Source: Burkholderia ubonensis
Lineage (GTDB): Bacteria; Pseudomonadota; Gammaproteobacteria; Burkholderiales; Burkholderiaceae
Length of the DNA stretch: 64,000 nt
Assembly (NCBI RefSeq): GCF_001718695.1
Contig: NZ_CP013421.1
Location: 558,001-622,000 of the forward strand
Direction of reading: 5' to 3'
Shown: positions 1 through 12,470 of the stretch, piece after piece
Numbering within the stretch: the first letter of the stretch is position 1
Layout of the letters: the number at the start of each line of letters is the position of its first letter
The notes under the pieces: generated by a model
What the model saw: the letters and a program-made list of their open reading frames with translations, nothing else
Told to the model about the DNA's origin: nothing
Databases searched by the model: none
Position numbers and translations under genes: made by a program

Positions 1-303
1 GACGCCCGCCCACGACAGCGTCGTGGTGGTGGCGATCAGCCTCGACCCGTGGCATCCGCAGGCCACCGACTTCACGCTGGACGCGTCGCTGTGGCGCGGC
101 TTCGGGCTGGTCGACGGCGAGCCGCTCGATGCGCTCGAACAGGACGCCGCCCATGCCGAGACCTGGCGCGGCCATCGTCAATACGTATCGCTCGACCCGC
201 ATGTGCGGCCGTACGCGATCTGGCGGCTCGCGCCGTCGCCCGGCGCCGCGCGAGCGGCGGCGCCCGAGCCGGGCGAGGCCCGGCGCCTTTCGGGAGCACA
301 CGG

Positions 304-307
<4 letters not shown>
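1..307 (+). CDS. glgE: GlgE C-terminus (alpha-1,4-glucan:maltose-1-phosphate maltosyltransferase), 5' truncated by window edge
   Basis: Only the last ~100 residues are present, in the frame opening at base 2. The segment reads as a C-terminal beta-sandwich of a GH13_3 maltosyltransferase: a VVVAISLDPWHPQ strand, then an RGHRQYVSLDPHVRPYAIWRL ending similar to the 'NYV-LDP-PAHIFRL' tail usual for GlgE. The Ala/Pro-rich last 25 residues are non-conserved. GlgE transfers maltose from maltose-1-phosphate to alpha-glucan. The next gene encodes the TreS-maltokinase that makes this substrate and overlaps by 4 bp, which supports the call. The catalytic domain lies upstream of the window. Confidence 0.8.
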
Positions 308-3711
<3,404 letters not shown>

Positions 3712-3715
<4 letters not shown>

Positions 3716-5913
3716 CCGACACGCTGTTCGACCGCCGCGATATCGACGCCCTGCTCGGCGGCCGCCATCCCGATCCGTTCGCGTGCCTCGGCCCGCACGG
3801 CGAGGCCGGGCGCACGGTGGTGCGCGCGCTGCTGCCCGGCGCGCTGCGCGTGCGCGCCGTGACGCCCGGCGGCGACGAGCTCGGCGCGCTCGCGTGCGTC
3901 GACGAGGCCGGCTGCTTCGCCGGCACGATCACGCACGACGGCCGCTACCGGCTCGCGATCGACTGGCCCGACGCGCAGCAGGTGACCGACGACGCCTATG
4001 CGTTCGGCACGCTGCTGGACGACGCCGCGCTCGCACGCTTCGCGGCCGGCGACCCGGCCGCCGTGCTCGACTGCCTCGGCGCGACGCCCATTCGCGTGGA
4101 CGGCGTCGACGGCGTGCGCTTCGCGGTATGGGCGCCGAACGCGCGGCGCGTGTCGGTGGTGGGCGACTTCAACAGCTGGGACGGCCGGCGTCATCCGATG
4201 CGATTGCGGCGCCCGTGGGGCGTGTGGGAGCTGTTCGTGCCCGGCATCGGCCCGGGCGAGCACTACAAGTACGAGCTGTGCGCAGCCGATGGCAGCCTGC
4301 TGCCGCACAAGGCCGACCCGTGCGCGCGCGCGACCGAGGCGCCGCCACGCACCGCGTCGGTGGTCGCCGATACGGCCGCGCTCGACGGCTTCGGATGGCA
4401 CGACGCGGGCTGGATCGACGCGCGGCCCGACGCCGGGCGGCGGTTCCGGGTGCCGTGGTCGATCTACGAGGTGCATGCCGAGTCGTGGCAGCGCGTGCCC
4501 GAGGAGATGGACCGCAGCGCGACGTGGGACGAGCTCGCGGAGCGGCTGATTCCGTACGTGAAGGGCATGGGGTTCACGCACGTCGAATTCCTGCCGGTCA
4601 CCGAGCATCCGTTCGCCGGTTCGTGGGGCTACCAGCCGCTCGCGCAGTTCGCGCCTTCCGCGCGCTTCGGGCCGGTCGACGGCTTCGCGCGCTTCGTCGA
4701 CCGCGCGCATGCGGCCGGCATCGGCGTGATTCTCGACTGGGTGCCGGCGCACTTCCCGACCGATCCGCACGGCCTGATGCAGTTCGACGGCACCGCGCTC
4801 TACGAGCACGCCGATCCGCGCGAAGGCATGCATCCGGACTGGAACACCTGCGTGTTCAACCTCGGGCGCAACGAGGTCAGCGCGTTCCTGATCGCGTCGG
4901 CGCTCGCGTGGGCGCGCCGCTATCACGTCGACGGCCTGCGCGTGGACGCCGTCGCGTCATTGCTGTACCGCGACTATTCGCGCAAGGAAGGCGAATGGGT
5001 GCCGAACGTGTACGGCGGGCGCGAGAACCTCGAATCGGTCGCGTTCCTGCGCACGCTCAACGACGCGCTGCACGGCGCGGCCGCGCCGGCGGGCGTCGTC
5101 ACGATCGCCGAGGAATCGACCGCGTGGCCCGGCGTGAGCGCGCCGGTCGCCGCCGGCGGGCTCGGTTTCAGCTACAAATGGAACATGGGCTGGATGCACG
5201 ACACGCTGCAGTACATGTCGCGCGACCCGATCTACCGGCGCTATCACCATGACGAGATGACCTTCGGCCTCATCTACGCGTTTTCCGAGCGCTTCGTGCT
5301 GCCGCTGTCGCATGACGAGGTCGTGCACGGCAAGCGCTCGCTGCTCCGCCGCATGCCCGGCGACCGCTGGCAGCGCTTCGCCGGCCTGCGCGCCTACCTG
5401 GGCTTCATGTGGGCGCATCCGGGCAAGAAGCTGCTGTTCATGGGCGGCGAGTTCGCGCAGTGGTCGGAGTTCGCGCACGACGGGACGCCGCACTGGGATC
5501 TGCTCGACGCGCCCGCGCACCGGGGCGTGCAGCGCTTCGTGCGCGACCTGAACCGCGCGTACGCGTCCGAGCCGGCGCTGCATGCGCTCGACTGCGATGC
5601 GGCCGGCTTCACGTGGCTGATCGGCGACGATCGCGACAACAGCGTGCTCGCGTTCGCGCGCCGCGACGACAGCGGCCGCGTAGTGGTTGCGATCTGCAAC
5701 TTCACGCCGGTGCCGCGCGTCGGCTATCGCGTCGGCTTGCCCGCGCCCGGACAGTGGCGCGAACTGATGAACACCGACGCGGCCGTGTACGGCGGCACCA
5801 ACGCCGGCAACGACGGCGCTGCGTGGGCGCAGGACGTGCCCGCGCACGGCCAGCCGTGGTCAGCGACGTTGCGCCTGCCGCCGCTCGCGACGCTGTGGCT
5901 GACCCCCGCATGA
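3712..5913 (+). CDS. glgB: 1,4-alpha-glucan branching enzyme
   Basis: 733 residues, normal length for GlgB. It introduces alpha-1,6 branches into glycogen-like glucan. Order: N-terminal CBM48-like domains (~1-220, including [22 protein letters not shown]), GH13_9 barrel, C-terminal beta domain. Visible catalytic elements are [10 protein letters not shown] (nucleophile Asp near residue 410), TIAEEST (Glu near 465) and [10 protein letters not shown] (Asp near 533). ATG 3712 lies in an ATGA overlap with the treS stop, so translation is probably coupled. In the GlgE pathway GlgB branches the polymer that GlgE extends. Confidence 0.95.
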
Positions 5914-5945
5914 CCCATCACGCTTTCAACACGGAGACGCTCCCC

Positions 5946-8072
5946 ATGCCGTCTGCACTGCCTGCCCGCCTCGAACCCGGCCGCTGCTATCCGCTCGGCG
6001 CGACCTGGGACGGGCTCGGCACCAACTTCGCGGTGTTTTCCGCGCATGCGCATCGCATCCAGCTGTGCGTGTTCGATCCGACCGGCCGCAAGGAACTCGC
6101 GCGGCTCGACCTGCCCGAGTGCACCGACGAGATCTGGCACGGCTACCTGCCGAACGCGCATCCGGGCACCGTGTACGGCTTTCGCGCGGACGGGCCGTAT
6201 CAGCCGCAGCAGGGCCATCGCTTCAATCCGACCAAGCTGCTGCTGGACCCGTACGCGCGCAAGCTGGTCGGTCATTTCCGCTGGTCCGACGCGCTGTTCG
6301 GCTACCGCGTGCATTCGAACCGCTCCGACCTGTCGATGGACCGCCGCGACTCGGCGCCCGCGATGCCGAAGGCCGTGGTGGTCGACGAGGCGTTCGACTG
6401 GAGCACCGACCGGCGCCCGGACGTGCCGTGGCGCAATACCGTGATCTACGAAACCCACGTGCGCGGCGCGTCGATGCGGCGCGCCGGCCTGCGCGCGCCG
6501 GAGCGCGGCACGTTCGCCTCGCTCGCGCATCCGGCGTTCATCGATCATCTGCTGTCGATCGGCGTGACGACCGTCGAGCTGCTGCCCGTGCATGCGTTCC
6601 TCCAGCAGCGCGCGCTCGTGAACCGCGGCCTGCGCAACTACTGGGGCTACAACACGATGGCCTTCTTCGCGCCCGAGCCGGCGTACCTCGCCAGCGGCAG
6701 GCTCGACGAAATGCGCCACGCGGTGCGCAGCCTCCATGCGGCCGGCATCGAGGTGATCTTCGACGTCGTGTACAACCACACCTGCGAAGGCAACGAGCTC
6801 GGGCCGACCATCTCGTGGCGCGGCCTCGACAATGCGAGCTACTACCGGCTGCGGCAGGACGATCCGCGTTATCACGTCGACGAGACCGGCTGCGGCAACA
6901 CGCTCAACCTGTCGCATCCGCGCGTGCTGCAAATGGTGATGGATTCGATGCGCTACTGGGTCGAAGCGCTCCACCTCGACGGATTCCGCTTCGATCTCGG
7001 CGTCACGCTCGGTCGCGAGGATCACGGCTTCGAGCCCGGCTCGGGATTTTTCGACGCGTTGCGGCAGGACCCGATCCTCGCGCAGCGCAAGCTGATCTCC
7101 GAACCGTGGGACGTCGGACCGGGCGGCTACCAGCTCGGCAACCATCCGCCCGGCTTCGCCGAATGGAACGGGCGCTTTCGCGACACGGTGCGGCGCTTCT
7201 GGCGCGGCGACGCCGGCCAGCGCCCGGAGCTGGCGGCGCGGCTCGCCGGGTCGGCCGATCTGTTCAATCATCAGCGCCGCCGGACCTGGGCGTCGATCAA
7301 TTTCGTCACCGCGCATGACGGTTTCACGCTGGCGGACCTGGTGGCTTACGAGCACAAGCACAACGAAGCAAACGGCGAGAACAACCGCGACGGCCGCGAC
7401 GACAACTGCAGCGCGAACTGGGGCGCCGAAGGGCCGACGGACGATCCGGCGATCCGCGACCTGCGCGCGCGCGTCGCGCGCTCGATGCTCGCGACGCTAT
7501 TCACCGCGCTCGGCACGCCGATGCTGTTGTCCGGAGACGAGTTCGGCCGCACGCAGGCCGGCAACAACAACGCGTACTGCCAGGACAATCCGCTGTCGTG
7601 GCTGGACTGGGAGCTCGCGCACGGCGACGAAGGCACGCAGATGATCCGCTTCGTGTCGCGGCTCGCGGCGATGCGGCGCATGTATCCGGTGATGTCCGCG
7701 CCGCACTACCCGTCGGGCGACCGCGACGGCGCGCCCGGCATGCGCGAGATCGAATGGTTCGACGAGCGCGGCGAGGTGCTGAGCGTGCCCGCGTGGGAAG
7801 ACGGCGAGCGCCGCGCGCTGACGATGCGGCGCGTCGGCACCGGCCGCACCGGCCGCACCGAGGCGCTGCTCGTGATGCTCAATGCGTCGGCCGACACGAT
7901 CACGTTCCAGCAGCCCGCGCCCGCGCTCGAGTACCGCGTGCTGCTCGATACCGCGACGCCCGACGCCGGCCCGCGCTCGTGGCCCGACAGCGGCGTCGAG
8001 GTCGCCGCGCACGCCGCCGTGATCGCGGTGGCGGCCGTGCCGCCCGACCTGTCCACCAAGGAGCCGTCATGA
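5946..8072 (+). CDS. glgX: Glycogen debranching enzyme GlgX
   Basis: About 708 residues, GH13_11 isoamylase-type debranching enzyme that cleaves alpha-1,6 branches. It begins with a CBM48 domain (YPLGATWDGLGTNFAVFS), followed by the barrel with DGFRFDLGVTLG (nucleophile Asp near 348), ISEPWDVGPGGYQ (Glu near 385) and TAHDGFTLADLV. The characteristic NGENNRDG segment is present. I chose ATG 5946 because a GGAG lies nine bases upstream; an in-frame ATG at 5910 overlaps the glgB stop (ATGA) and adds 12 residues. End overlaps treZ by 4 bp. Confidence 0.93.
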   Translation: MPSALPARLEPGRCYPLGATWDGLGTNFAVFSAHAHRIQLCVFDPTGRKELARLDLPECTDEIWHGYLPNAHPGTVYGFRADGPYQPQQGHRFNPTKLLLDPYARKLVGHFRWSDALFGYRVHSNRSDLSMDRRDSAPAMPKAVVVDEAFDWSTDRRPDVPWRNTVIYETHVRGASMRRAGLRAPERGTFASLAHPAFIDHLLSIGVTTVELLPVHAFLQQRALVNRGLRNYWGYNTMAFFAPEPAYLASGRLDEMRHAVRSLHAAGIEVIFDVVYNHTCEGNELGPTISWRGLDNASYYRLRQDDPRYHVDETGCGNTLNLSHPRVLQMVMDSMRYWVEALHLDGFRFDLGVTLGREDHGFEPGSGFFDALRQDPILAQRKLISEPWDVGPGGYQLGNHPPGFAEWNGRFRDTVRRFWRGDAGQRPELAARLAGSADLFNHQRRRTWASINFVTAHDGFTLADLVAYEHKHNEANGENNRDGRDDNCSANWGAEGPTDDPAIRDLRARVARSMLATLFTALGTPMLLSGDEFGRTQAGNNNAYCQDNPLSWLDWELAHGDEGTQMIRFVSRLAAMRRMYPVMSAPHYPSGDRDGAPGMREIEWFDERGEVLSVPAWEDGERRALTMRRVGTGRTGRTEALLVMLNASADTITFQQPAPALEYRVLLDTATPDAGPRSWPDSGVEVAAHAAVIAVAAVPPDLSTKEPS

Positions 8073-10222
8073 CGTCACGTTCCGACCTTCCGCCCGGCAC
8101 GCACGCGTATGCGTCGTCGTTCGGCGCGACCTGCGTCGACGCCGGACACACGCGCTTCCGGCTATGGGCGCCGGCAAGCCGCAGCGCCGCGCTCGAGCTG
8201 CAGGGCGATTTCGAGGGCAAGCGCCCGGGCGAACAACGCATCGACATGCAGCCCGCCGGCGACGGCTGGTTCGAGGTGGTCGCCGCGTGCGGCGCCGGTG
8301 TGCTGTACCGCTACGTGCTCGACGACGGCTTCGCGGTGCCGGACCCGGCGTCGCGCTTCCAGCCGTACGACGTGCACGGCCCGAGCCAGGTCGTCGATCC
8401 GGCCGCGTACCGCTGGCGCAACGACGCATGGCGGGGCCGGCCCTGGCACGAAACGGTCCTGTACGAGCTGCACGCCGGCGCGTGCGGCGGCTACGCGAAC
8501 GTCGAGCGGCGGCTGCCGGCGCTGGCCGCGCTTGGCGTCACGGCGATCGAGCTGATGCCCATCAACGCGTTCCCCGGCGCGCGCAACTGGGGTTACGACG
8601 GCGTGCTGCCGTTCGCGCCCGATGCGTCGTACGGCCGGCCCGAAGAACTGAAGGCGCTGATCGACGACGCGCATGGTCTCGGCCTGATGGTGTTCCTCGA
8701 CGTCGTCTACAACCATTTCGGCCCGGACGGGAATTTCCTGCCGCGCTACGCACCGGAATTCTTCCGCGCGGACCGCAAGACCGCGTGGGGGCCGGCCATC
8801 GACTTCTCGCGCGCGCAGCCGAGCACGTTCTTCATCGAGAACGCGTTGTACTGGCTCGACGAGTATCGCTTCGACGGGCTGCGGATCGACGCCGCGCATG
8901 CCATCGACGACGACGCGTGGCTGCGCGAGCTGGCGCGCCGCGTGCGCGCCCATGTCGGCGACGCGCGCCACGTGCATCTGGTGCTGGAGAACGAGCGCAA
9001 TACCGCGAGCCTGCTGGGGCCGGACGGCTTCGACGCGCAGTGGAACGACGATTTCCACAACAGCGCGCACGTGCTGCTGACGGGCGAGCATGACGGCTAT
9101 TACCGCGCGTACGCCGACGCGCCGCTGCGCCGGCTCGCGCGCACGCTCGGCGAAGGCTTTGCGTATCAGGGCGAGCCGTCGCCGCTGCACGACGGCGCGC
9201 CGCGCGGCGAATCGAGCGCGCATCTCGCGCCGACGAGCTTCGTCGCGTTTTTGCAGAACCACGATCAGGTGGGCAACCGCGCGTTCGGCGAACGGCTGCG
9301 CGCGCTCGCGAACGACGACGCGGTGCGCGCGGCGACCGCGCTGCTGCTCCTGTCGCCGCAGATCCCGTTGCTGTTCATGGGCGAGGAAGACGGCAGCACG
9401 CAGCCGTTCCAGTTCTTCACCGACTATCGCGGCGAGCTCGCCGATGCGGTGCGCGACGGCCGCCGCCGCGAGTTCGCCGCGTTCCCGGCTTTTGCAGACC
9501 CCGCGCATCGCGACGCGATTCCCGATCCGAACGACCTCGGGACGTTCGTGCGGTCGTCGCCGGCGCACGCGCACGAGAACGCGCATCAGGATGCCGATAC
9601 GTGGCGGCGGTTCTACCGCAGCGCGCTGACGGTGCGGGCAGCGCTGGTGACGCCGCATTTGCCGGGAGCGCGGGCGTTGGGGGTCGAGTTGTTGGGGGCG
9701 CATGTGGAGGGCGTGGGTAACGGCGGTGCTGGTGGTGCTGGTGCTGGTGCCGGTGCTGGTGCTGCTGGTGCTGCTGGTGCTGCTGGTGCTGCTGGTGCTG
9801 CTGGTGCTGCTGGTGCTGCTGGTGCTGCTGGTGCTGCTGCCGGTGCTGCTGGGAGCGGCGCTGGTGAAGCTGGCGGTACCGGCGACGCCGGCGCTGACGG
9901 CGCTAGTGCTGCTAGAGACGACAGTGGCGACGCCGGTGACAGCCACGGCAACGGCAACCCCAACGACACCCCCATCGCCCTCGCCGCCCGCTGGCGGCTC
10001 GGCGACGGCAGCACGCTGACGATCGCCTTCAATCCCGGCTCGCACGATGCGGTGCTCGACACGCTGCCGGTCGGCAAGGTCGTGTTCGAGACGCCACCGC
10101 GCGCGCGCGACCGGCTCGCTGACCGGCGCCTGCCGGCGCGCAGCTGCATCGTCTGGCGCGATGGCGCGGTCAACCACGACGCGCTGATGCATCGCGCGAA
10201 CGCACCGACGGCCAACACATGA
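8069..10222 (+). CDS. treZ: Malto-oligosyltrehalose trehalohydrolase
   Basis: 717 residues. It releases trehalose from the maltooligosyl-trehalose made by TreY. CBM48-like N-terminus (HTRFRLWAPASR), GH13_10 barrel with DGLRIDAAHAI (Asp near 273), HLVLENERN (Glu near 306) and LQNHDQVGNRAFGER (Asp near 398). It is longer than usual because of a ~90-residue Gly/Ala/Asp-rich insertion (about residues 550-640) before the C-terminal beta domain; the core of this insertion is a tandem nucleotide repeat listed separately. ATGA overlap with glgX. Confidence 0.92.
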   Translation: MTSRSDLPPGTHAYASSFGATCVDAGHTRFRLWAPASRSAALELQGDFEGKRPGEQRIDMQPAGDGWFEVVAACGAGVLYRYVLDDGFAVPDPASRFQPYDVHGPSQVVDPAAYRWRNDAWRGRPWHETVLYELHAGACGGYANVERRLPALAALGVTAIELMPINAFPGARNWGYDGVLPFAPDASYGRPEELKALIDDAHGLGLMVFLDVVYNHFGPDGNFLPRYAPEFFRADRKTAWGPAIDFSRAQPSTFFIENALYWLDEYRFDGLRIDAAHAIDDDAWLRELARRVRAHVGDARHVHLVLENERNTASLLGPDGFDAQWNDDFHNSAHVLLTGEHDGYYRAYADAPLRRLARTLGEGFAYQGEPSPLHDGAPRGESSAHLAPTSFVAFLQNHDQVGNRAFGERLRALANDDAVRAATALLLLSPQIPLLFMGEEDGSTQPFQFFTDYRGELADAVRDGRRREFAAFPAFADPAHRDAIPDPNDLGTFVRSSPAHAHENAHQDADTWRRFYRSALTVRAALVTPHLPGARALGVELLGAHVEGVGNGGAGGAGAGAGAGAAGAAGAAGAAGAAGAAGAAGAAGAAAGAAGSGAGEAGGTGDAGADGASAARDDSGDAGDSHGNGNPNDTPIALAARWRLGDGSTLTIAFNPGSHDAVLDTLPVGKVVFETPPRARDRLADRRLPARSCIVWRDGAVNHDALMHRANAPTANT
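9758..9838 (+). repeat. In-frame 9-bp microsatellite (GGTGCTGCT) inside treZ
   Basis: About nine consecutive GGTGCTGCT units, flanked by imperfect GGTGCT and GCTGCT units over roughly 9725-9850. In the treZ frame each unit encodes Gly-Ala-Ala. Because the unit is a multiple of three, slippage would change linker length without changing the frame. It lies between the GH13 barrel and the C-terminal domain. Confidence 0.9.
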
Positions 10223-10232
10223 CGGCTAACAC

Positions 10233-12470
10233 ATGACGACCGACGTATCGATCGCCGAGCTCGCGCGCGCCGCGGGGCTCGAACCGGACTGGACCGACGC
10301 GGGCGGTGTCGCGCGTCGGGTGGACGACGACGCGCTCGTCGCGCTGGTCGACGCACTCGGCTGGCCCTGCGGCACGCCGATCGAGCGCGTCGACAGCGCG
10401 GCCGCGCTTGCCGATGCGCGCAACGCGCCGCCGCAGCTCGTCACCGGCGACGCCGGTGCGCCGCTCGCGCTGCCACACGCCGTCGCGCCGGCCGGCACGC
10501 GCTACCGGATCACGCTCGAATCGGGCGCGCACGTCGACGGGCGCGTCACCGCCGGCGGCGAATCCGGCACGCTGGCGCCGATCGACGAGCCCGGTTATCA
10601 CACGCTCGACCTCGGCGCACGACGCGTTGCGCTCGCGATCGCGCCGCCGCGCGCGCGCCCGTTCGCCGGCGAGCGCATGCCGCAGATTGACGGCCGCTGG
10701 GGAATCGCGGCGCAACTGTACGGGCTGCGCCGCACCAACGACGACGGCGCCGGCGACTACTCGGCGCTCGCCGAACTCGCCGCGCACGCGGCAAGGCATG
10801 GCGCGCACGCGGTCGCGATCAGCCCGACGCACGCCGGCTATCCGGCGCTGCCCGAGCACGACAGCCCGTATTCGCCGTCGTCGCGGCGCTGGCACAACGT
10901 CGCCTATCTCGACTGCGAGGCGGTGCCGGGCGCGGACTTCGTGCGATGCACGCGCGAGCCGGCCCACGACGACGGCCGCGCGCCCGACACGCCGCTGATC
11001 GACTGGCCGCACGTGCTGCCGCTGCGACTGCGGCGCCTGCGTGCGTGCTTCGACGCCTGGCGCGAAAACGGCGAGCCGGCGCGCGACGCATTCGAACGAT
11101 TCCGCGCGGCCGGCGGCGCGGCGCTCGACGCGCATGCGCGCTTCGACGCGCTGCAGGCGTTCTGCATCGAGAACGGGATCGGCGCGGACTGGCGGCAATG
11201 GCCCGCGCAGTGGCGAGACCCGACGTCGCCCGAGGTCGACGCGTTCGCGCAGGCCCACGCGGACACGATCGCCTTCCACACGTTCCTGCAATGGTGCGCG
11301 TCCGACGCGCTCGGCCGCGCGCAGGCGACGGCGCGCGATGCAGGGATGGCGCTCGGGTTGATCGCCGATCTGGCGGTCGGCTCCGATTGCGCGGGCAGCG
11401 ATGCATGGGCGCACGGCACGACGCTGTTGCGCGGCGTGTCGGTCGGCGCGCCGCCGGACCTGTTCAACACCGACGGCCAGGCGTGGGGCGTGACGACCTG
11501 GACGCCGGACGCGCTGCGCGCGACCGGCTTCGCGCCGTTCATCGAGCTGCTGCGCGCGGCGTTCGCGCATGCGGGCGGCGTGCGCATCGATCACGTGCTC
11601 GGCTTCGCGCGCCTGTGGATCGTGCCGCACGGCCGCTCGCCGCGCGACGGCGCGTACCTGCGCTATCCGCTCGACGATCTGCTGCGCATCGTCGCGCTGG
11701 AGGCGGCCCGGCATCGCGCGATTGCGATCGGCGAGGATCTCGGCACGGTGCCGGCCGGCTTTCGCGAGCGGATCGCCGCGCAGGGCATCGCCGGCATGCG
11801 CGTGCTGTGGTTCGAGCGCGACGCCGACGGCGCATTCCGGCCGCCGTCGGACTGGGATCGCGACACGGTCGCGATGACGTCGACGCACGATCTGCCGACC
11901 GTTGCCGGCTGGTGGCGCGGCGTCGATCTCGAATGGCGGCGCGGCGCGCACGCGCAGCGGGACGACGGGCCCGCACACGGCGCGGGCGACGACGTCGGGC
12001 TGGCCGCGGCCGCACATGGGGCGGATGGCGCGGATGGCGATGAACGCAACGCGCCGTGCTTGCGCGACGACGCCGATGACGCCGGCCGCGATCCATCGCC
12101 GCCCGATCCCGACCTCGCGGCGGCTGCCGCCAGCGCGGAAACCGAGCGCGCGGCCGAACGCACGGCGCTGTGGCGTGCGCTGCAGCGCGCCGGCTGTGCG
12201 CCGGCCGATCAGGCCATGCCGCCGCCCGATGCGCCGCCGGTCGACGCAGTCGTCGCCTACGTCGCGCGCAGCCCGTCGCCGCTCGCGATCGTGCCGCTCG
12301 AAGACCTGCTCGGCCTCGACGCACAGCCGAACCTTCCCGGCCCGCCGTGCGGCCATCCGAACTGGCTGCGGCGGCTGCCGCGCGCGATCGACGCGCTGTT
12401 CGACGCACCGGTGCGCGAGCGCATCGCCGCGATCGAACGCGCACGCACTGCGCGCCGGGAGGACGCATGA
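10233..12470 (+). CDS. malQ: 4-alpha-glucanotransferase (amylomaltase)
   Basis: 745 residues, GH77. It transfers alpha-1,4-glucan segments between maltodextrins. Visible motifs: GVRIDHVLGFARLW (Asp near 451), AIGEDLGTVP (Glu near 500) and TSTHDLPTVAGWWRG (Asp near 552). An N-terminal region of ~140 residues precedes the barrel, as in bacterial GH77. An Ala/Asp/Gly-rich stretch (about residues 570-635) between the last motif and the C-terminal helices looks like a low-complexity insertion. A short direct repeat of AACACATGAC surrounds the treZ stop and the malQ start. The end overlaps treY by 4 bp. Confidence 0.92.
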   Translation: MTTDVSIAELARAAGLEPDWTDAGGVARRVDDDALVALVDALGWPCGTPIERVDSAAALADARNAPPQLVTGDAGAPLALPHAVAPAGTRYRITLESGAHVDGRVTAGGESGTLAPIDEPGYHTLDLGARRVALAIAPPRARPFAGERMPQIDGRWGIAAQLYGLRRTNDDGAGDYSALAELAAHAARHGAHAVAISPTHAGYPALPEHDSPYSPSSRRWHNVAYLDCEAVPGADFVRCTREPAHDDGRAPDTPLIDWPHVLPLRLRRLRACFDAWRENGEPARDAFERFRAAGGAALDAHARFDALQAFCIENGIGADWRQWPAQWRDPTSPEVDAFAQAHADTIAFHTFLQWCASDALGRAQATARDAGMALGLIADLAVGSDCAGSDAWAHGTTLLRGVSVGAPPDLFNTDGQAWGVTTWTPDALRATGFAPFIELLRAAFAHAGGVRIDHVLGFARLWIVPHGRSPRDGAYLRYPLDDLLRIVALEAARHRAIAIGEDLGTVPAGFRERIAAQGIAGMRVLWFERDADGAFRPPSDWDRDTVAMTSTHDLPTVAGWWRGVDLEWRRGAHAQRDDGPAHGAGDDVGLAAAAHGADGADGDERNAPCLRDDADDAGRDPSPPDPDLAAAAASAETERAAERTALWRALQRAGCAPADQAMPPPDAPPVDAVVAYVARSPSPLAIVPLEDLLGLDAQPNLPGPPCGHPNWLRRLPRAIDALFDAPVRERIAAIERARTARREDA

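Noticed and set aside
9725..9850. Tandem repeat as a CRISPR array
   Set aside because: Units are 9 bp with no spacers and lie in frame inside treZ, so it is a coding microsatellite.
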